Of a stretch of 64,000 bases of DNA, positions 22,763 to 34,615 are shown one piece after another. Every line of letters begins with the position of its first letter. Position 1 is the stretch's first letter. Under the pieces are notes generated by a model, which saw only the letters and a program-made list of their open reading frames with translations, had not been told where the DNA came from and ran no database searches. Source of the DNA: Nissolia schottii (Eukaryota > Streptophyta > Magnoliopsida > Fabales > Fabaceae). A program made the position numbers and the translations under genes. The stretch lies in the NCBI GenBank assembly GCA_003254905.1, contig QANU01033406.1, positions 151,058-215,057 of the forward strand. The letters run 5' to 3'.

Positions 22763-22890
22763 TAAATTTGGCTAGCTAGTAAGCCATATTAATAGGCTTA
22801 TAGACGCATCTCTAATTTCTTAATTAATTGTCAAAATTAAATTAAATCCACCACCAGAGAATACCAATAATGTTTAATCATTCATAATGA

Positions 22891-23085
22891 TTTGTGTTTC
22901 TCTTGGAAAAAGAATAATAGCTCTTTTAGAGCCTTCGGTCATCTTTATGATTTAGTAGTACATTATAAATTTTGTTTCTTTGGGAAACAAAATAATAGTT
23001 TTCCAGTGCTTTCATTCATCTTTATGAATTGATAGGTAGTAGTGCATCATAATTTTTGTTTATTCGAGAAACAAAATATTAGTTC
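22891..23085. repeat. Degenerate tandem repeat, 3 copies of about 82 bp
   Basis: TTTGTTTCTTTGGGAAACAA and diverged versions begin at 22891, 22971 and 23055. The second and third core words are themselves near-palindromes. CATCTTTATGA follows in the first two copies. Confidence 0.7.
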
Positions 23086-24146
23086 TTCTAGAACTTTCAA
23101 AACTTGGCACTACCAATGTTTGTATTATCATTTTCTAATATTATCATGAGTAAGATATGTTTTGCTTTTAAAAATATACATTGCGCACTACTGGCAAAAC
23201 ATTTATAAGCACTACTATTTTGGTAATTTTCTTAAAAAAATAATACACATCTTAAATAATGATAATATCATAAAATATTAACATATCATGTAAATAAAAA
23301 AGAAAATTATCATATGTAAACATTTTACAAAACTAAATCACCAATAATTACAATATATTGTAAATATCATAATCATTAATTTAATATTGAGATTTGATGC
23401 TAATTAAAATTTTTTAAATAAAATAAAATATTTTTAAAAGAATAATATCATAAAATCATAAACTCAAAATTTATAAAGATTTTAGTAAACTAGCATATTA
23501 GTAAACATTTATGTCATTAATAACATGATCAATATCTCATTTATGATCTTTAAAGAAAACAAATATCTCTAAATAAATCATATTGTTCGTATTATTGCTC
23601 ATGTCATGATTGACTAATATTCTAAAATAAGTTTTTTGTGATCATTCTCTTATAGAGATATTTAATAAATATCAAGCAAAAGTATCATAGATACATGACC
23701 AAGTTATTTCAGTATACATTTATTATATTCATTCTAGGAACTTTGCTACGTAGTTATAATTTGTCGCATTCAGTTCAGAGAATGGACCATAGCCAACTAG
23801 GCAATTTTCATGATTTTTAAAGAATAGCTCTTCATTTTATTTAGCTATTATGAGAAGATAGAATTTCAATTCAAAATATTATTATAACTCATTTCACGTA
23901 TCGCTACAACATGAGCACATTTGGAGTGTGAAATGTGAGAAATATTTTTCTCAATTAGTTCACGTTAGTGATCTTTTCATCACAAAATTTAAATAGAGAA
24001 CTTGTTTTAAAAACTATTGAGTTTTTCTCTCACTACCAGTTTTAAGATCTTAATTATAATCTCAAGTACATCTGAAATTTTTTTTCTTCAAATGTGAGTA
24101 TTAAATTATGTTTTATAATTTGATAAATAATGAATTCATTATATTA

Positions 24147-24489
24147 TTCTCTTCAAGAGAATGCAAGTAACAAATTATAAATACCCAGAATCCTAAAATT
24201 AATAAATTATAGATACTCAAAAATAAATATTAGAATAGTTACATTCGCTTCGAGAAATGTAAAATAAAATTCAATCAATTCTATGAATGATCTTTTAACA
24301 TATTCATTTCTGGGAATATGTAAATATAATCTTCTTATATAGAGAAATAATCATTTTTTTAATAATAAATAATGATGTATTCACTTCTAAGAATGACTAT
24401 CACTTTTCTTAAGATTTATTATTATTATTTTATAATAATTGTAATATTTCATTATAGGTACAATTAGTATTCACTTCTAGGAATGATTA
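24147..24489. repeat. Scattered hairpin words, ATTC-loop-GAAT
   Basis: Words of the form ATTCNCTTCTNGAATG recur: ATTCTCTTCAAGAGAATGC, CATTCGCTTCGAGAAATG, TATTCATTTCTGGGAATATG, TATTCACTTCTAAGAATGAC and TATTCACTTCTAGGAATGAT. Each can form a short stem. Confidence 0.6.
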
Positions 24490-24924
24490 TACATTTATAG
24501 AGCCACTATTCAATGCGCTTTTGTCTTGTTTGTTGTTTTATTCCCTTCGGCCTTCTCTTTATCTTTTCGATCAACTTTTGATTTTACTTTTATCAGTCAA
24601 TATAAATTACACAACAAGAATTTTTTTTCCCTTGATGAATATTTTTTTTTTATGAAATTTCCCTTGATGGGGCCCAAGAGATGAGGAAGAAGGTGACCTA
24701 GGTGGGGTCTGTCTTAGGAAGTAAAAAATTGTATTTTAAAATTATTTATTTATTTATTTAATTCTAAAGAACTCAAACTCTCTAAAAATTAAATAAAAAA
24801 TGGTTATATCTTAATCTATCTATTCTATTTATTATTAATAATTAATATAAAAGTTCCTCCACTACTGTACCATAGTCACATGCGGCATTTTTCTTGAATT
24901 TTGAAAATTTTTAATTAATCGAAT

Positions 24925-24955
24925 TATTAATATTATTATTATTATTATTATTATT
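24925..24955. repeat. (ATT)n microsatellite
   Basis: About ten ATT units. Confidence 0.9.
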
Positions 24956-26140
24956 TATTTTTAATCATCAATATTTAGTTGACTTTTGGTATACCGATTA
25001 CATCTAACTCAAGGATCTAAACGGCCCGTTTTAAAAAAGTTCTCTTCTAATACATATTGTTCCATTTTTAAGATTCAAACTCGAGAATTGTAGTTACTTT
25101 TTAATTTCTCATTTCCTCCATTATTTTTTTATTGTAATTACTGTGATTCTCTTAAATGTATTTTGATTATAATTATAAATATTATTAGTGATATTTATTT
25201 TAATTTATTTTATTCTGACATTTTCTTTCTATCAATAAATCTTTCTTTACTTTTCATCAAATGTAGTATTTATATATATATATATATATATATGATATTA
25301 TGATAACCTAAATATTTTACTTGGTAAATCATATATTTAAAAAAATACAATTAATATTATATTTTATAAAATAAAAATTAAACAGAACAGTTTGTAAAGA
25401 TTTTAACGTCCTAAAAAAAATTTCTAAATATTATAACATAAAACAATATTTTTTTATTTGATTTATGTATATAAAATTAAAACATAGACATAAAGATCAT
25501 CACCACAAAAAATGAGGATTAATGACGAAGATTAGCGAGCAAAAAGTTTTTCAACCAAAATGTAGATCCATAACAAAAAATTGAAAAATTGGGACAAAAA
25601 GTTTATCAAACAATTAGTGACAGATTAACAATGAAATTATTATTTGCAACATATAATTCATAGCTAATAAAGCGTTTAGAGAGAGAAAAGATCTCTCGCT
25701 AATCGTTACCAAACTCCCAACATAATTTAGTGATGAGAAATTTCTCCTACTAATCTCTCACATATCATTTCAACTAAATTAAATCATATCCTCCCCCTTT
25801 AGTGATGAATTAATCTCTCGCTAATCTTTCAATAAATTTTTAACCTTTCAGTTTACATTTTATCAAGTGAATATCCACTACTTGTGAATCCCTCACAAAC
25901 CCTCAATGTAACTTAGCGAGCAAATATTCTCTTGCTAATCCCTCATGAAACTCATCTAAAGTAAATCCTTCTGTCCCTTTTTAGTGAGGGATACATCCCT
26001 CGCTAATTTCTCACAAACTATCAACATAATTTAGCGAGAAAATAATTCCTCATTAATCCATTGTGAGTCTCTTCATCTAAACTAAATATTCCCTCCCATT
26101 TGAGTTTAGGATAAATCTCTCTCTAATTTCTCAATAAACC

Positions 26141-26198
26141 TTTACCCAAGGTTAAGAAATCCATACTAGTTTACCCAAGGTTAAGAAATCCATACTAG
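26141..26198. repeat. 29-bp perfect tandem duplication
   Basis: TTTACCCAAGG...CATACTAG occurs twice in a row without differences. Confidence 0.95.
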
Positions 26199-28094
26199 AC
26201 ATATTAGAATACAATGATGACATATAATAAAATAAAATAAAATATTAAATAATAAAAAATTTATCTATTTATCATTGTTTAAATATTTTTTGGAACTTTT
26301 TTTGCGAAGAAGAAATCAGTTTATTAATTTAAAATGGAATGCTCCACTCAACAATTTATCACTACACTCAACAAACATTTACTTAATTTTTTTTTTAAAA
26401 CAGAAATTTATTTAATTTATCAAAGTCTAGTTTGGAAATTTGATTTGAATTTGATTGTTTTTTTAGATAACAAGAAAAGCACAATAAGAAAATCACTATA
26501 GTATCATTTCTCTGTATAAAATTGATAATCTTGAGAATGAAACGTGTAACCTAAAGTTAACTGATTAATCATTTGTCAAACGGAAAATAATTGATGAATT
26601 ATAATTTTGTAATTGGCTAGTTCTAAACATGGAGACAAGCATTTCTAGTTTCACTTTAAAGAAAATGGAGAATGACAACACAAGGCAATCATTTTGTATT
26701 ACAAGTGCAACTCTCTTAGTCCCACATCAAACAAAATAAAAAGTGAAAGATAAATTTTTGTTATAAAATGATAGGAGCTGTAACATCCCGCTTTTTCACT
26801 GTACGGATAATTAGCGTAATAAATAATTATAGGTTAATTAGGGAGGTAAGAAAATTAAATTATTACCTTTAATTCATAAGAATCATCTTTAACCCATAAA
26901 AATAGCAGTCAAAGTTGAGGTTTCGTGACCGGCGAATTTCTCAGAGCCTTAAGCCGATTTCCAGACCAATCGGGAAATAACCGTAAACATAAATATTTAA
27001 TTAATTTCCTAATCATGATTAGAGAATTAATAAGGGAAATTATTAGGTAAAATATCCCTAGGAAATAGGACGTGTCACGGTAGAAAGTTCGGCGGACAAC
27101 CGAACAGCCGTTGTTCGCCGATGAAATTTGGCACGCAAAACGGTGTACGTGAAAATAATCCCCCGGAGAAAAATTCACAAACACCTTCAAACATTAATAC
27201 CCTTAGGTAGGTGGGAATTAGAGGATCACGACGGTTCAAACGGAATATTTTTCGGACGACCATGCGCGACGCACCGAGACTGCGAGCGATAAAACACGAG
27301 CGAACCGGGACTGGGAGAAATTAAAATCTCCTCAGCTGATTAGAGAAGGCTGCACGTTTTTTTTAGAGTTTTTGGTCAAAAATATCCCTTAAATTAAGCT
27401 TCCAAAATGTCATTCACCATACCTCATCAAATCATAGCCCATACTTTCCACTATTCACCTTTTTTTAATTAAATTCCAAAATTATCAAATTTCTCTCCCT
27501 CAAATCAGCCTTGGCTGAACCCTCTCTTTCATTTCTCTCTAAAATTTTTTCATCTCCTTCAAAACTCCATAGCCATTCTTCTAGCAAGCTTCAAGAACAC
27601 CACATTGCTCCTAAGGAAAAACAAGCATTCTTGCTACCATTTTCTTCTCTAAAAACCGAACCCCACAAGCCCCAAGTTCCCTCATCTCATTCTCATTTCT
27701 TTCACTAAAAATCTAGAGGAGAACTCTCATCTTGTTCTCTCTAGAAAACTCAAGCCATTCCTCAAGAACACAAGCACATCAAGCTCATTCTTAAGGAAGC
27801 AAGCAAGTGGTGCTCCAACACCTTGGAGGCTTCTTGTCAACACTCACACCACCAACCAAGGACTCTTTGGAAGTGGGTAACTTAGGCTTTCACTCATTCT
27901 TTAGTGCTCTTGAGCTCATGAATGATTTTGTATGTTTATGTGTGTTTTATGTTTATGTGTTATATGCTTAATGCCTTGAAATATTTTGTTATAATGTGAT
28001 AATGTAAAGCAAAGTTAGAGCATGGCTAGAGGTTGAAATGATGTGAGAAACTATGTATGTTTGAGTGGAAAGTACATGGAAGAGTTTGAGAAAA

Positions 28095-28640
28095 GGTGAC
28101 ATAGAACAAAAATGAGGTTTTTGGCATAAAAGGGCAAAATGGTCATTTCGGGATTTTTGGGTATTTAGACTAAAAATCTGGGTTTCTTTTTATGAAAAAT
28201 GGGTTTAGAGGTATCAAAAACCTTAGGGTCAAGTCTTGAGTCCATTGGGTTATGGAGAAACAAAATTTCAAAGAAAAATCGGTTTTTCGGACAAAAATGG
28301 TATTTTAAGCAAAAGAGGGCAAATCTGTAATTTCAGGGGTTTGGACTAAAAATCTGGGTTTATTATCATGAAAAATGGGTTTAGAGGTATTAAAAACCTT
28401 AGGGTCAAGTCTTGAGTCCATTGGGTTATGGAGAAATAAAATTCCAAAGAAAAATCAATTTTATGGGCAAAAAATGGCATTTTGATCAAAAAGGGCAAAA
28501 CTGTAATTTCGGGTAAGGAACTTAAAAATCTGGGTTTGTTTTCATAAAAAGTGGGTTTAGAACTATGAAAAACTTTAGGGTCAAGCTTTGAGTCCATCGG
28601 TCAACGGTTGATTAAAAATTCTAACGAAAAACAGTTTTTG
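28095..28640. repeat. 176-bp tandem repeat, 3 copies
   Basis: TAAAAATCTGGGTTT begins at 28171, 28347 and 28523, a constant period of 176 bp. Shared blocks include AAAATGGGTTTAGAGGTAT and CTTAGGGTCAAG. The third copy is more diverged. Confidence 0.92.
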
Positions 28641-28951
28641 GGTAAAAGATAATAATGTGTATTATGTGTATGATGAATAAATGAGTTATGTTTATGATGA
28701 TGTAGGATGATGTGTGATGTGTTATGAGGTAAGTTTATGATAAGGGCATGATATATTTGTATGATGATGTATGTGGAACATTGCATGTAGAATATGTATG
28801 TTAGGAATGATTATGCTATCATGCATCATGAGAACTAGAGGTTAATTACGTAAAGTTTAAAGAGCATAATTGAACCTTAGGGAACAAGTATATAGTTATA
28901 TGATAGGAAACCCCTCTCTTGGCAATGTCTAATTGACACGCCCCTCGCCAG

Positions 28952-29140
28952 TCCCAAAAGGGTGGATTGGCCAATGTGTTACCTTGCCAGATCCCAAAAG
29001 GGTGGATTTGGTTAACGAAATAATCCCAAAAGGGTGGATTAGTTCGCAGAGGTTAAGGACACAAGAAAGGAAATGTGTTACCTTGCCAGATCCCAAAAGG
29101 GTGGATTTGGTTAACGGATTAATCCCAAAAGGGTGGATTG
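28952..29140. repeat. TCCCAAAAGGGTGGATT array with 99-bp higher order
   Basis: The 17-bp motif starts at 28952, 28992, 29024, 29091 and 29123. The last two repeat the middle two exactly 99 bp later together with their flanks (ATGTGTTACCTTGCCAGA), so there is a two-level tandem structure. Confidence 0.93.
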
Positions 29141-30328
29141 ATTCGCAGAGGTTAATGGCACAAAGAAAGTTAAAGTTAAAGTTAAAGATTGCTCATCGAA
29201 GCAATAAGAAGTGAAGGAAAGGTTGACGTCATACCTAAAAGAATAAAGAAAGGAGAAGAAGGACGCTAACCCGGGTGAGCCGGTATGCGTAAGAGAATCC
29301 CCATATCCCCCAAGCATAAGCATATGATGAATGAGTACATGAGTATATGATGTATGAGTATATGATGCATGAGTATATGATGATGTATGAGTATGTAATG
29401 AATAAGTATATGAGAATGTATGATAAGCTATGTAGTCGTCAAGAGAACGCTCGAGACGGCCTATGTATATACACGAGAAAAGTTAACAAGCACGAGAACT
29501 TAGATAAAAAAGACTAGTTCCCCAGTCACCTAGTAAAGTAGATAAAGCCGTTCAGGACTTAGGCCAGATAATAATCAGTAGGATATTAGTATGCATGTTC
29601 ACTTAGAAACACCTGAGCGGCCGGTTGATAAGTGAGTTAAAAGGATCCCCCGACGCCAAGGTAAACCACTGAGGACGAATGTTCTCACCCCCACTCACTT
29701 ATACTTCCAGGGGTAGACGTGAGCTATGAGGAGCAGCAAGAGGATCAGGAAAGAACAGAGGACAAGCTACCGATGAAGGACGGATAGACCTTCAAGGCTA
29801 TGAAGACATGCTTAGCTGGTTATGCGATGGATGAACGTTTATTATGTGTATGGATGATTATAACATGTATATATACTCTATTGTAATATATGATTGGTTG
29901 TACTTATCTGTGAAGGACCAGGTACTTGCTTAGGTAAATAATTACGCTATGAATGACTATTGGTTGTAAGCCTTTAGCTCTATCGGTTGTCTTATATATA
30001 TATATATATACTTTGATTCACACACGGCTCATATTTCGTAAATAAGCACTCAGTAACAAAGTTTTAAATTGGTCCATATTTTCCTCAATCAAGTATTTTC
30101 GAAAAAGTAATAAGGGACTATAAGTATTCCCACCAAGTGATTAACAACCTAATGAGCATTGCGTACTACTCGAGGGTATGCAGTTAGCTAGGGTGTTACA
30201 GGAGCTACATTTGACTTCTCAATATGTGAATTGCTCACGCACATAAATCAAGATTTGAAATCAAATCTTGTTTTGGGTCCTCGAAATATCATTAATTTTC
30301 TTTATTAATTTATTATTACTTAGATTAC

Positions 30329-30330
<2 letters not shown>

Positions 30331-30366
<36 letters not shown>
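30331..30366. repeat. (ATT)n microsatellite
   Basis: About 12 ATT units, in the right arm of the interrupted CACTA-like element. Confidence 0.9.
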
Positions 30367-30911
30367 TATTATTATTAATTAATTAATTTTTAAAGGAAGT
30401 TAAAAATTTGTAAAAAAAAATAGTTAATTTATTAATTGAAATGAGTGACACAGTTCTTTCTGGCATTTGTCATAAAACATATATGAATTAGTGACAAATT
30501 TGCGATAAATATTGCAAGACATCTACAAAGGATTAGCAAAGACACAACTCCTCACAAATTTATGACGATTTAATAAAACATTTTTATCATAAAACAACTA
30601 CAGATTAACAACAGAATAAGAACCAATAGTTATGTCGCTAAAATAAATTAGCCAACAATCAATTTTTTTCCCAAGCTAATAAGTAACTTAAAAACATGGA
30701 AGACAAAAATAGCCACTAATCCATCACTAATTCATTTAACGATGGATTAGCAATCAATTTTGTCGTTGCTAATTCGCAAAATTCTTATAGTGAGAGTCAA
30801 TTATTTTTATTTATATGACAAAATTTGATTGGGTTACATGGTAAATAAATTTAACACTCTTAGTAAATTATAATTAAGCTCATAAATATTATGCGATGAG
30901 AATTTGACAGA

Positions 30912-31065
30912 TTGATTAAGTTGTCAAGATATATACATGTACAAATATCAATTAATTAATATAATGAATTAAAAACAAATTGTTGCTCCCTGGAACAAAT
31001 TGATTAAGTTGTCAAGATATATACATGTACTGATGTACAAATATCAATTAATTAGTATAATGATT
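30912..31065. repeat. Direct repeat, two copies 88 bp apart
   Basis: TTGATTAAGTTGTCAAGATA begins at 30912 and 31000. Both copies continue through ATACATGTAC and TATCAATTAATTA. The second has an extra TGATGTAC. Confidence 0.9.
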
Positions 31066-31198
31066 TTTTCTCATTTAGGGTGTAATAATGACTAGTCCTT
31101 TCGCAGTAATTGAATTCACACGAAATGGTAGCGACTATTGGCCATATAATATTTTTTCATTCTCATAGGTGGGGATTGAACCCAAACCTCATAGTTAA

Positions 31199-31767
31199 GT
31201 AGGGATAGCAAAATGGGTCTGGCCCGTTGGGGCAGTGTGGGCCACCCACATTTTTTTGTGAGGTGAATACAAATTTTGAGCTTGTTTAACTTGTGGGCTA
31301 ACATAAGTTGAAGCAAGGCAGCGCAGCCTAGCTTGCGGGATGAGCTTAAATTAAAAAAAAAACATTAAATGGGAAAAAAAATCAATTTGTGAACATTGGA
31401 ATGAGACTTTATTTTAGCTTGTGGAAGTAGTTTATTTTGTTTTGAATTATTTATTTTGTGTTGATTTATATTTTGTGTTGTGTTGTTGGTGGGAACAATA
31501 CTCCAACTTATTTTATTTGTTTATATTATGAAAATATGAATATAGAGTTCTTTTATATTATTATATGTGATTTTTTTATTTACATCGTTAAATTTTATTT
31601 TTGTGTTATTTTTTTGTTCTGCTCACAGTCAAGCCTGCAATTGTCGAACTTAATAAATTGTGAGACGGACATGAATTTTGGACTTACATAAAAAAATTGA
31701 TCCGCTTCGTTCCATTTATGTAGAAGCTAGACGCAGGCTAGCCCATCCCACCCCTTTCGCCATTCTT
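31199..31767. mobile_element. hAT-like MITE, 569 bp
   Basis: Flanked by a perfect 8-bp duplication ATAGTTAA (31191-31198 and 31768-31775), the size used by hAT transposons. The left end is TAGGGATAGCAAAATGGG. The right end in reverse complement is AAGAATGGCGAAAGGGG, an imperfect inverted repeat. The interior is AT-rich with no transposase. It resembles the common plant MITE group starting TAGGGATGGCAA. Confidence 0.82.
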
Positions 31768-31852
31768 ATAGTTAAAGGATAAAGTAAATATTTACACTAC
31801 GTCACACTTCGTGATTGTATAATGAATTAATTTAAGTAGTTAATACATATGT

Positions 31853-31880
31853 GTATATATATATATATATATATATNATA
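31853..31880. repeat. (AT)n microsatellite containing an N
   Basis: The assembly has one ambiguous base at 31877 inside the dinucleotide run. True repeat length is therefore uncertain. Confidence 0.95.
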
Positions 31881-34150
31881 TCCTATTTCAAATTCTGACC
31901 AAATATAATATCTTGGGTCAAGGAAAGGAAATATATCTTTCAACCTGTTTTTTGTTTCTTTCACTTCTTTCAATGTATGCACTGCCAAATGCCAACGTCT
32001 CTCTTTTATCGTTCGTTAGCCAAAAAGGTTACTCCTTATTCAGCATGACTGAAAAAAGAGAGGGAAGGTGACCTCTTTCTTGTTGTTATGAGGTTCTTTG
32101 GTTGTCAGTGAATTTTTCATGGAATTTATCTGAAATATACTAGTTTGATGATTTTGTTTTTCCTGATATTTTTTTTTTCTTTATGAAACAACTTACTTTA
32201 TTCATGCATGCTTGACTCATTTTTCCATCCATATATATGAGATCTAACAATAAATTCACGGGAGAATCAGAGAAAAGTAATGTTTGACTATTAAATTATA
32301 TATACATGGTAAAAATTATATAAAAATTTTAAAATCACATAAATATCTATAAAATTACATAATTTTAATTAAAATTTAATCCTCACTCACGCCTTCACAA
32401 ATATTAACCGATTCTCTTTCTTTGTCAATATTAACCTCCCGAGTGCTTTTCACTCCTTTTTAATTCTACACCTCTCTTGGCCCCAGGACATGTCACTATT
32501 ACCACTTCCTTTCTCTCTTATAGTCAATTATTTTCGCATTCTGGATTATTTGTCATCAAGATAAAAGAAATTCCTGTACAATGATAGAGTATTTTGGCAA
32601 ATTTATTCCATCAAATAATAGAGTGATATTTTATTATTAGTTACAAGATATATATTTAATTTGGTTTTAAAACATTATGTTTACTTCTTCCGATAAAAAA
32701 AAATTGTTGTTAATAAAATTAGTGCGTTCTTAAATTAATATATCCTATCAATTAATTTACATAAAAATTTCACGAGCATGTAAGTAATAATCTCTCAGTA
32801 CAATCTACCTTGAGCGCGTGTGTATATAGAGAGGGACAAAGATGGTGTTAGAACAGAAAGGTTTGAATTTTCTCATTTTCTAATAACTCAAGTGCCCCTA
32901 TTGACAATGATTTGCAACGACCTCAAAACCTGGGCCTTTTAATCTCTCCTTTTGCAACATGTCCTTGGAACACACTTCTCTCTTATTACTACCCTAACAA
33001 CAACAACCACCACTCTTCATTCATGCTAACTTCTTTAATTGGCAATAAGGTCACACTCTTATGAGAGGCGTTGACAGGGGACCATGTACCATGTTGGGGT
33101 TTCATTGCAATTGCACCACTTTATTTGCCCTAATAAAGTAGAAAATTATGTGAACATAAGGACTTGCCCGTTTGCTTTGCCAGATGATTTGGCAACATCT
33201 TGAGCGACATGTCATGGATCTCATAAATGGCTATGACATTTAATTACGTCATATTAATAACAATAATAATAATTATTATTATTATTATCATTATTATTAT
33301 TAACTAATTTGAGCAATCACCCAATACATTGAAAATTATATATAATCTCAACTCACCTTTTTTAAAAATTAAATTTTATTGATTGACTTATAAAATACGA
33401 GATAAACTTTGAGGTCTTGTTAGTAGAAATTATTTGTACAGAGCCATCAGGTCATATTTTGTTATAGAAGAGACTTTTGAAATAATTGATTTGAGGGTAA
33501 AAACATACTATTGAAGGATTGCGCTAAAGTAATTTACACCATCAATATATTAAAATTAAATTTATAATAAATTCATAAAAGTGACAAATCATTGCAAATA
33601 TGTAATTATTAGGTAGAAAATTATTTTACACAATTTGGCATTTTTCTATATTTCTATTGGCTTATAGTGCATAGAATTTATTTTTCATTCATACCACTTG
33701 AATTATTAGTATAGTTGATTTAATTTTGTAAAGAAAATAAATAAAACTCAAAGTATGATTTTACATTAAAAATAACTCAAAGTAAGATTTGAGTAAAAAA
33801 ATTTATTATATAACTTTTGTTCCAAACGTGCTACATGTCTAGTTCAAAATGCGTTCCTTATTTGGTACAACTTGAATACGTCGCGGTTAAATAAGGCCTT
33901 CTTAAGCTTTCAATTCAATCATTTTCAAAGGGAGAAATCAACATATTAAGTACTCATAATATTAACGATGACCCCGGTCGTGATTGGATGCGCATTTGTA
34001 GGATTAATTGATTGGGCCTTAATTAGTCATAGCAAGCATAACATAATACATATATCTACATCTAGTATATGCAACACGATGACACACTTATTATTCTAGT
34101 AATAATTCTTAGAATATTGATTGATGCGATAACTTTTAAGTAGATTGATA
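31881..34150. other. AT-rich intergenic DNA
   Basis: No coding signature. It includes mixed AAT/ATT repeats near 33265-33305. Confidence 0.5.
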
Positions 34151-34159
34151 ATGAAAATC

Positions 34160-34615
34160 TTCTTGAATTTGCACGTTAAGAAATGCTCGAGAATTATTGT
34201 ACCGAGAAGGGTGATCCTCAAAATGGTTTGGACTCCAAAAACTCTTTAGCATATCTCCAAGGTGAGGCGGGTGTACCTGCGAAGATTTCGATGCCCAAGT
34301 AAGTTGAGATAGGATAAGGGTGTAAAATCAATGATGGGTTCTAGGGAATACCTAGTGAGCTCGGTCTCATTTTATACTTGGGGTCAAGCTTCTGGAAATG
34401 GCAAGATGGTTGCAGGTGATATGGTTTGTGATTCTAAATTTTCCTCTGAGTTCCGAGAAATGTTCTATGTGTTGGATTTTCCTCTCAGACCGGGGATTTA
34501 TCCGTGTGATTAAAATGTGCATTCTTAATCTGGGAGTGATTCCGTGCATGTGTCATGAACTTGAGATCCATGACCCGTGGACTAGGATGAGGTCCTAGGT
34601 CAGGTCCTTAATTAG
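34160..34615. repeat. Probable LTR fragment of unknown family
   Basis: GGTGTACCTGCGAAGATTTC followed by GATGCCCAAGTAAGTTGAG resembles a phrase common in dispersed LTR sequences of dicots. The stretch has few AT runs compared with its surroundings. No ends or target duplication were found. Overlapping short frames on both strands are unlikely to be genes. Confidence 0.3.

Larger units (their letters stand above)
22763..25500. other. AT-rich repeat debris
   Basis: No protein signature. It contains a three-copy 80-84-bp degenerate repeat, a run of short hairpin words, and ATT microsatellite sequence, each listed separately. A (TA)n run lies near 25270. Confidence 0.45.
26779..30200. mobile_element. 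Solo LTR, 3.4 kb, gypsy (Tekay-like)
   Basis: The segment begins TGTAACATCCC and ends GGGTGTTACA, flanked by identical GGAGC (26774-26778 and 30201-30205). Only one copy of the terminal sequence is present and no retroviral protein can be read inside, so it is a solo LTR rather than a full element. Terminal sequence and size fit Tekay-type chromoviruses. It contains two internal tandem-repeat arrays and a transcript-like CT-rich leader near 27500-27800. A 65-codon frame at 27511 lies in that leader and shows no family resemblance. Confidence 0.85.
25501..30798. mobile_element. CACTA-like element interrupted by a solo LTR
   Basis: The left end reads CACCACAAAAAATGAGG. The right end, in reverse complement, is CACTATAAGAATTTTGCG, so both resemble CACTA termini. 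Both subterminal regions (25501-26140 and 30450-30798) carry many copies of one word in both orientations: TTAGCGAG/CTCGCTAA or close variants (TTAGTGA, GGATTAGC). This is how CACTA transposase-binding sites are arranged. Without the LTR and one GGAGC copy the element is about 1.9 kb and has no transposase, so it is non-autonomous. No 3-bp target duplication is evident. Confidence 0.68.

Noticed and set aside
27511..27708. Ser-rich 65-codon frame resembling a transit peptide
   Set aside because: It lies in the CT-rich leader of the solo LTR; the resemblance comes from composition.
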